Of a stretch of DNA of 64,000 nt, positions 62,505 through 64,000 are shown piece by piece. How positions within the stretch are numbered: the stretch's first letter is position 1; the number at the start of each line of letters is the position of its first letter. Made by a program: the position numbers and the translations under genes. Source of the DNA: an uncultured Phocaeicola sp. (GTDB taxonomy: Bacteria > Bacteroidota > Bacteroidia > Bacteroidales > Bacteroidaceae); assembly GCA_944320845.1 (NCBI GenBank), contig CALUJA010000017.1:1-64000 (forward strand), read 5' to 3'. The notes beneath the pieces were generated by a model. That model was not told the origin of the DNA and did not search any database. It saw only the letters and a program-made list of their open reading frames with translations.

Positions 62505-63059
62505 TTAGTTTTTAGCGTTTTTAAAAGGTAAACCGAACTCCTTCAACAGAGCATATCCTTCCTCGTCAGTTTGCGCAGAAGTTACAAACGTAATGTTCAT
62601 TCCCAAAATCTTTGTAATGCTGTCAATATTGATTTCCGGGAAAATGATCTGCTCCTGAATACCTAATGTATAATTTCCTCTTCCATCAAACTTGCTTTCG
62701 ATACCCTTAAAGTCACGGATACGCGGCAAAGCTACGCGAATAAGCTTCTCCAGAAATTCATACATTCTTTCGCGGCGCAAAGTTACCATTACACCGATAG
62801 GCATTTTCTTGCGCAACTTAAAGTTTGCGATATCCTTACGTGAAATCGTAGCAACCGCTTTCTGACCTGTTATAGCTGTCAGTTCGTTTATCGCAACATC
62901 AATAATTTTCTTATCAGCCACAGCCATACCCAATCCCTGGTTTATAACAATCTTCTTAAGAACAGGAATCTGCATAGACGAAGAGTACTGAAACTGATTT
63001 TTCAATGCAGGAGCGATACGCTCTGCATATTCTTTCTTAAGGCTTGCAGTATTACTCAT
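62505..63059 (-). CDS. rplE: 50S ribosomal protein L5
   Basis: 184 residues. [59 protein letters not shown]. Binds 5S rRNA. Its ATG overlaps the rplX stop. Confidence 0.98.
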   Translation of the reverse strand: MSNTASLKKEYAERIAPALKNQFQYSSSMQIPVLKKIVINQGLGMAVADKKIIDVAINELTAITGQKAVATISRKDIANFKLRKKMPIGVMVTLRRERMYEFLEKLIRVALPRIRDFKGIESKFDGRGNYTLGIQEQIIFPEINIDSITKILGMNITFVTSAQTDEEGYALLKEFGLPFKNAKN

Positions 63060-63382
63060 TATTTTATCTCCTCCCCTGATTTCTTTGCATAACGAACAAA
63101 AGTTCTTCCGTCTGAACTCTCTCTTCTACCCACACGTGTCGGCTTACCCGTTTTCGGATCAATCGGATTCAAGTTAGAAATGTGAATAGGAGCTTCCTGC
63201 TTCACAATTCCACCTTGAGGATTTTTAGCATTCGGTTTAGTAGTTTTAGATACCATATTAATGCCTTCAACCAATGCACGCTGTTCTTTAACGAGGACTT
63301 TCAACACACGACCAGTCTTACCCTTGTCTTCACCAGAGTTTACGTAAACTGTATCGCCTTTTTTAATATGTAACTTACTCAT
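63059..63382 (-). CDS. rplX: 50S ribosomal protein L24
   Basis: 107 residues with a KOW motif ([26 protein letters not shown]) and [14 protein letters not shown]. Initiator of 50S assembly. Twenty bases after rplN. Confidence 0.98.
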   Translation of the reverse strand: MSKLHIKKGDTVYVNSGEDKGKTGRVLKVLVKEQRALVEGINMVSKTTKPNAKNPQGGIVKQEAPIHISNLNPIDPKTGKPTRVGRRESSDGRTFVRYAKKSGEEIK

Positions 63383-63402
63383 TACTAAAATCTTTTACAA
63401 AA

Positions 63403-63768
63403 TTAAAGTACTTCGGGTGCAAGTGAAACGACTTTCATGTTAACTGCACGCAATTCTCTTGCTACCGGACCAAATATACGGCTTCCTCTAATTTCACCTG
63501 CATTGTTCAACAAAACACAAGCATTGTCATCAAAACGAATATAAGAACCGTCAGCACGACGGATTTCTTTCTTAGTCCGTACAATTAACGCTTTAGATAC
63601 TGCACCTTTTTTAATATCACTCGAAGGAATAACACTCTTCACTGCGACAACAATCACATCGCCGACAGACGCATAGCGTCTTCTTGTTCCGCCCAAAACG
63701 CGAATACAAAGAGCCTCCTTGGCACCGCTGTTGTCACATACTGTAAGTCTGGATTCTGCCTGTATCAT
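63403..63768 (-). CDS. rplN: 50S ribosomal protein L14
   Basis: 121 residues. [58 protein letters not shown]. Follows rpsQ after two bases. Confidence 0.98.
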   Translation of the reverse strand: MIQAESRLTVCDNSGAKEALCIRVLGGTRRRYASVGDVIVVAVKSVIPSSDIKKGAVSKALIVRTKKEIRRADGSYIRFDDNACVLLNNAGEIRGSRIFGPVARELRAVNMKVVSLAPEVL

Positions 63769-63770
63769 AA

Positions 63771-64000
63771 TTACTTAGCTCTTTCGATAATTTCAACCAA
63801 TCTCCATCTCTTAGTTTTGCTCAAAGGACGAGTTTCCATAATACGCACCGTATCACCTATCTGACATTCATTCTTCTCATCATGAGCATAATATTTCTTC
63901 GTTTTAGAAACGAACTTACCATAAATAGGGTGCTTCTCCTTAAACTTGGCAGCAACAGTAATGGTCTTATCCATTTTATTGCTCAGCACAACACCAGTTC
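63771..64000 (-). CDS. rpsQ: 30S ribosomal protein S17 (5' end outside the window)
   Basis: The C-terminal ~76 residues of S17: [15 protein letters not shown], then [20 protein letters not shown] and [20 protein letters not shown]. The frame stays open to the window edge, so about ten N-terminal residues are missing; the internal GTG at 63989 is not the true start. Confidence 0.95.
   Translation of the reverse strand, partial: TGVVLSNKMDKTITVAAKFKEKHPIYGKFVSKTKKYYAHDEKNECQIGDTVRIMETRPLSKTKRWRLVEIIERAK

Noticed and set aside
63771-63989. GTG at 63989 as the start of S17
   Set aside because: The reading frame continues to the window edge with S17 sequence (TGVV), so the true start is outside.

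Overview
The window is chromosomal DNA from a member of the Bacteroidales, most likely Bacteroidaceae (Bacteroides/Phocaeicola-like; genus not resolved). Support: Bacteroidetes-type promoters (TAnnTTTG -7 boxes) precede many genes, several fixing the start codon; there is a hybrid two-component regulator with Reg_prop, histidine kinase, receiver and AraC domains; SPII lipoproteins, GH92/GH125/GH43/GH127-type enzymes, a TonB receptor with a DUF4249 lipoprotein, NVEALA peptides and a Rex repressor are present; and the ribosomal operon has the order secY-map-infA-rpmJ-rpsM-rpsK-rpsD-rpoA-rplQ. No rRNA, tRNA, CRISPR, phage or intact insertion sequence was seen.

Region 1 (0.4-10.6 kb) is a redox/detoxification regulon. 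Five minus-strand genes (aldo/keto reductase, amidohydrolase, flavin reductase, Tat-exported flavodoxin-like reductase, exported carboxymuconolactone-decarboxylase/monooxygenase fusion) form one operon. A Fe-ADH is a second unit, and a DUF6282 protein plus a Tat-exported aldo/keto reductase with ferredoxin-like clusters form a third. Each unit is preceded by the same two 14-bp direct repeats, 21 bp apart and exactly 24 bp from the -7 box. A divergent AraC regulator next to the third site is the obvious candidate for binding them. A decayed stretch (4.56-5.89 kb) lies inside the region.

Region 2 (10.8-14.7 kb) is a small signalling- or peptide-type locus: a membrane regulator with a C-terminal winged helix, two tiny NVEALA peptides, a strong hairpin, and two six-bladed beta-propeller lipoproteins. 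This is the least understood system in the window.

Region 3 (14.9-22 kb) holds a GH92 enzyme, an M20 deacylase, a rex-FAH-ispF operon, a SUI1-like factor and a CE15-type esterase. Region 4 (22.1-29.2 kb) holds rplM-rpsI-rpsB-tsf with AT-rich palindromic repeats, proC, a GntR-SPFH pair and a MATE transporter.

Region 5 (29.4-45 kb) is a carbohydrate-degradation cluster: GH125, a DUF4965 protein, a GH43-like protein whose usual catalytic acids are replaced, a GH127-type enzyme, an intact-looking GH43, the hybrid sensor and a second GH92. It lacks SusC/SusD. Region 6 (45.1-51.6 kb) encodes a fimbrillin-like lipoprotein, a DUF3109 protein, an unknown lipoprotein and a TonB receptor/DUF4249 pair. 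Region 7 (51.6-64 kb, all minus strand) holds gpmI, rnhB and the spc-alpha ribosomal operon, running out of the window inside rpsQ.
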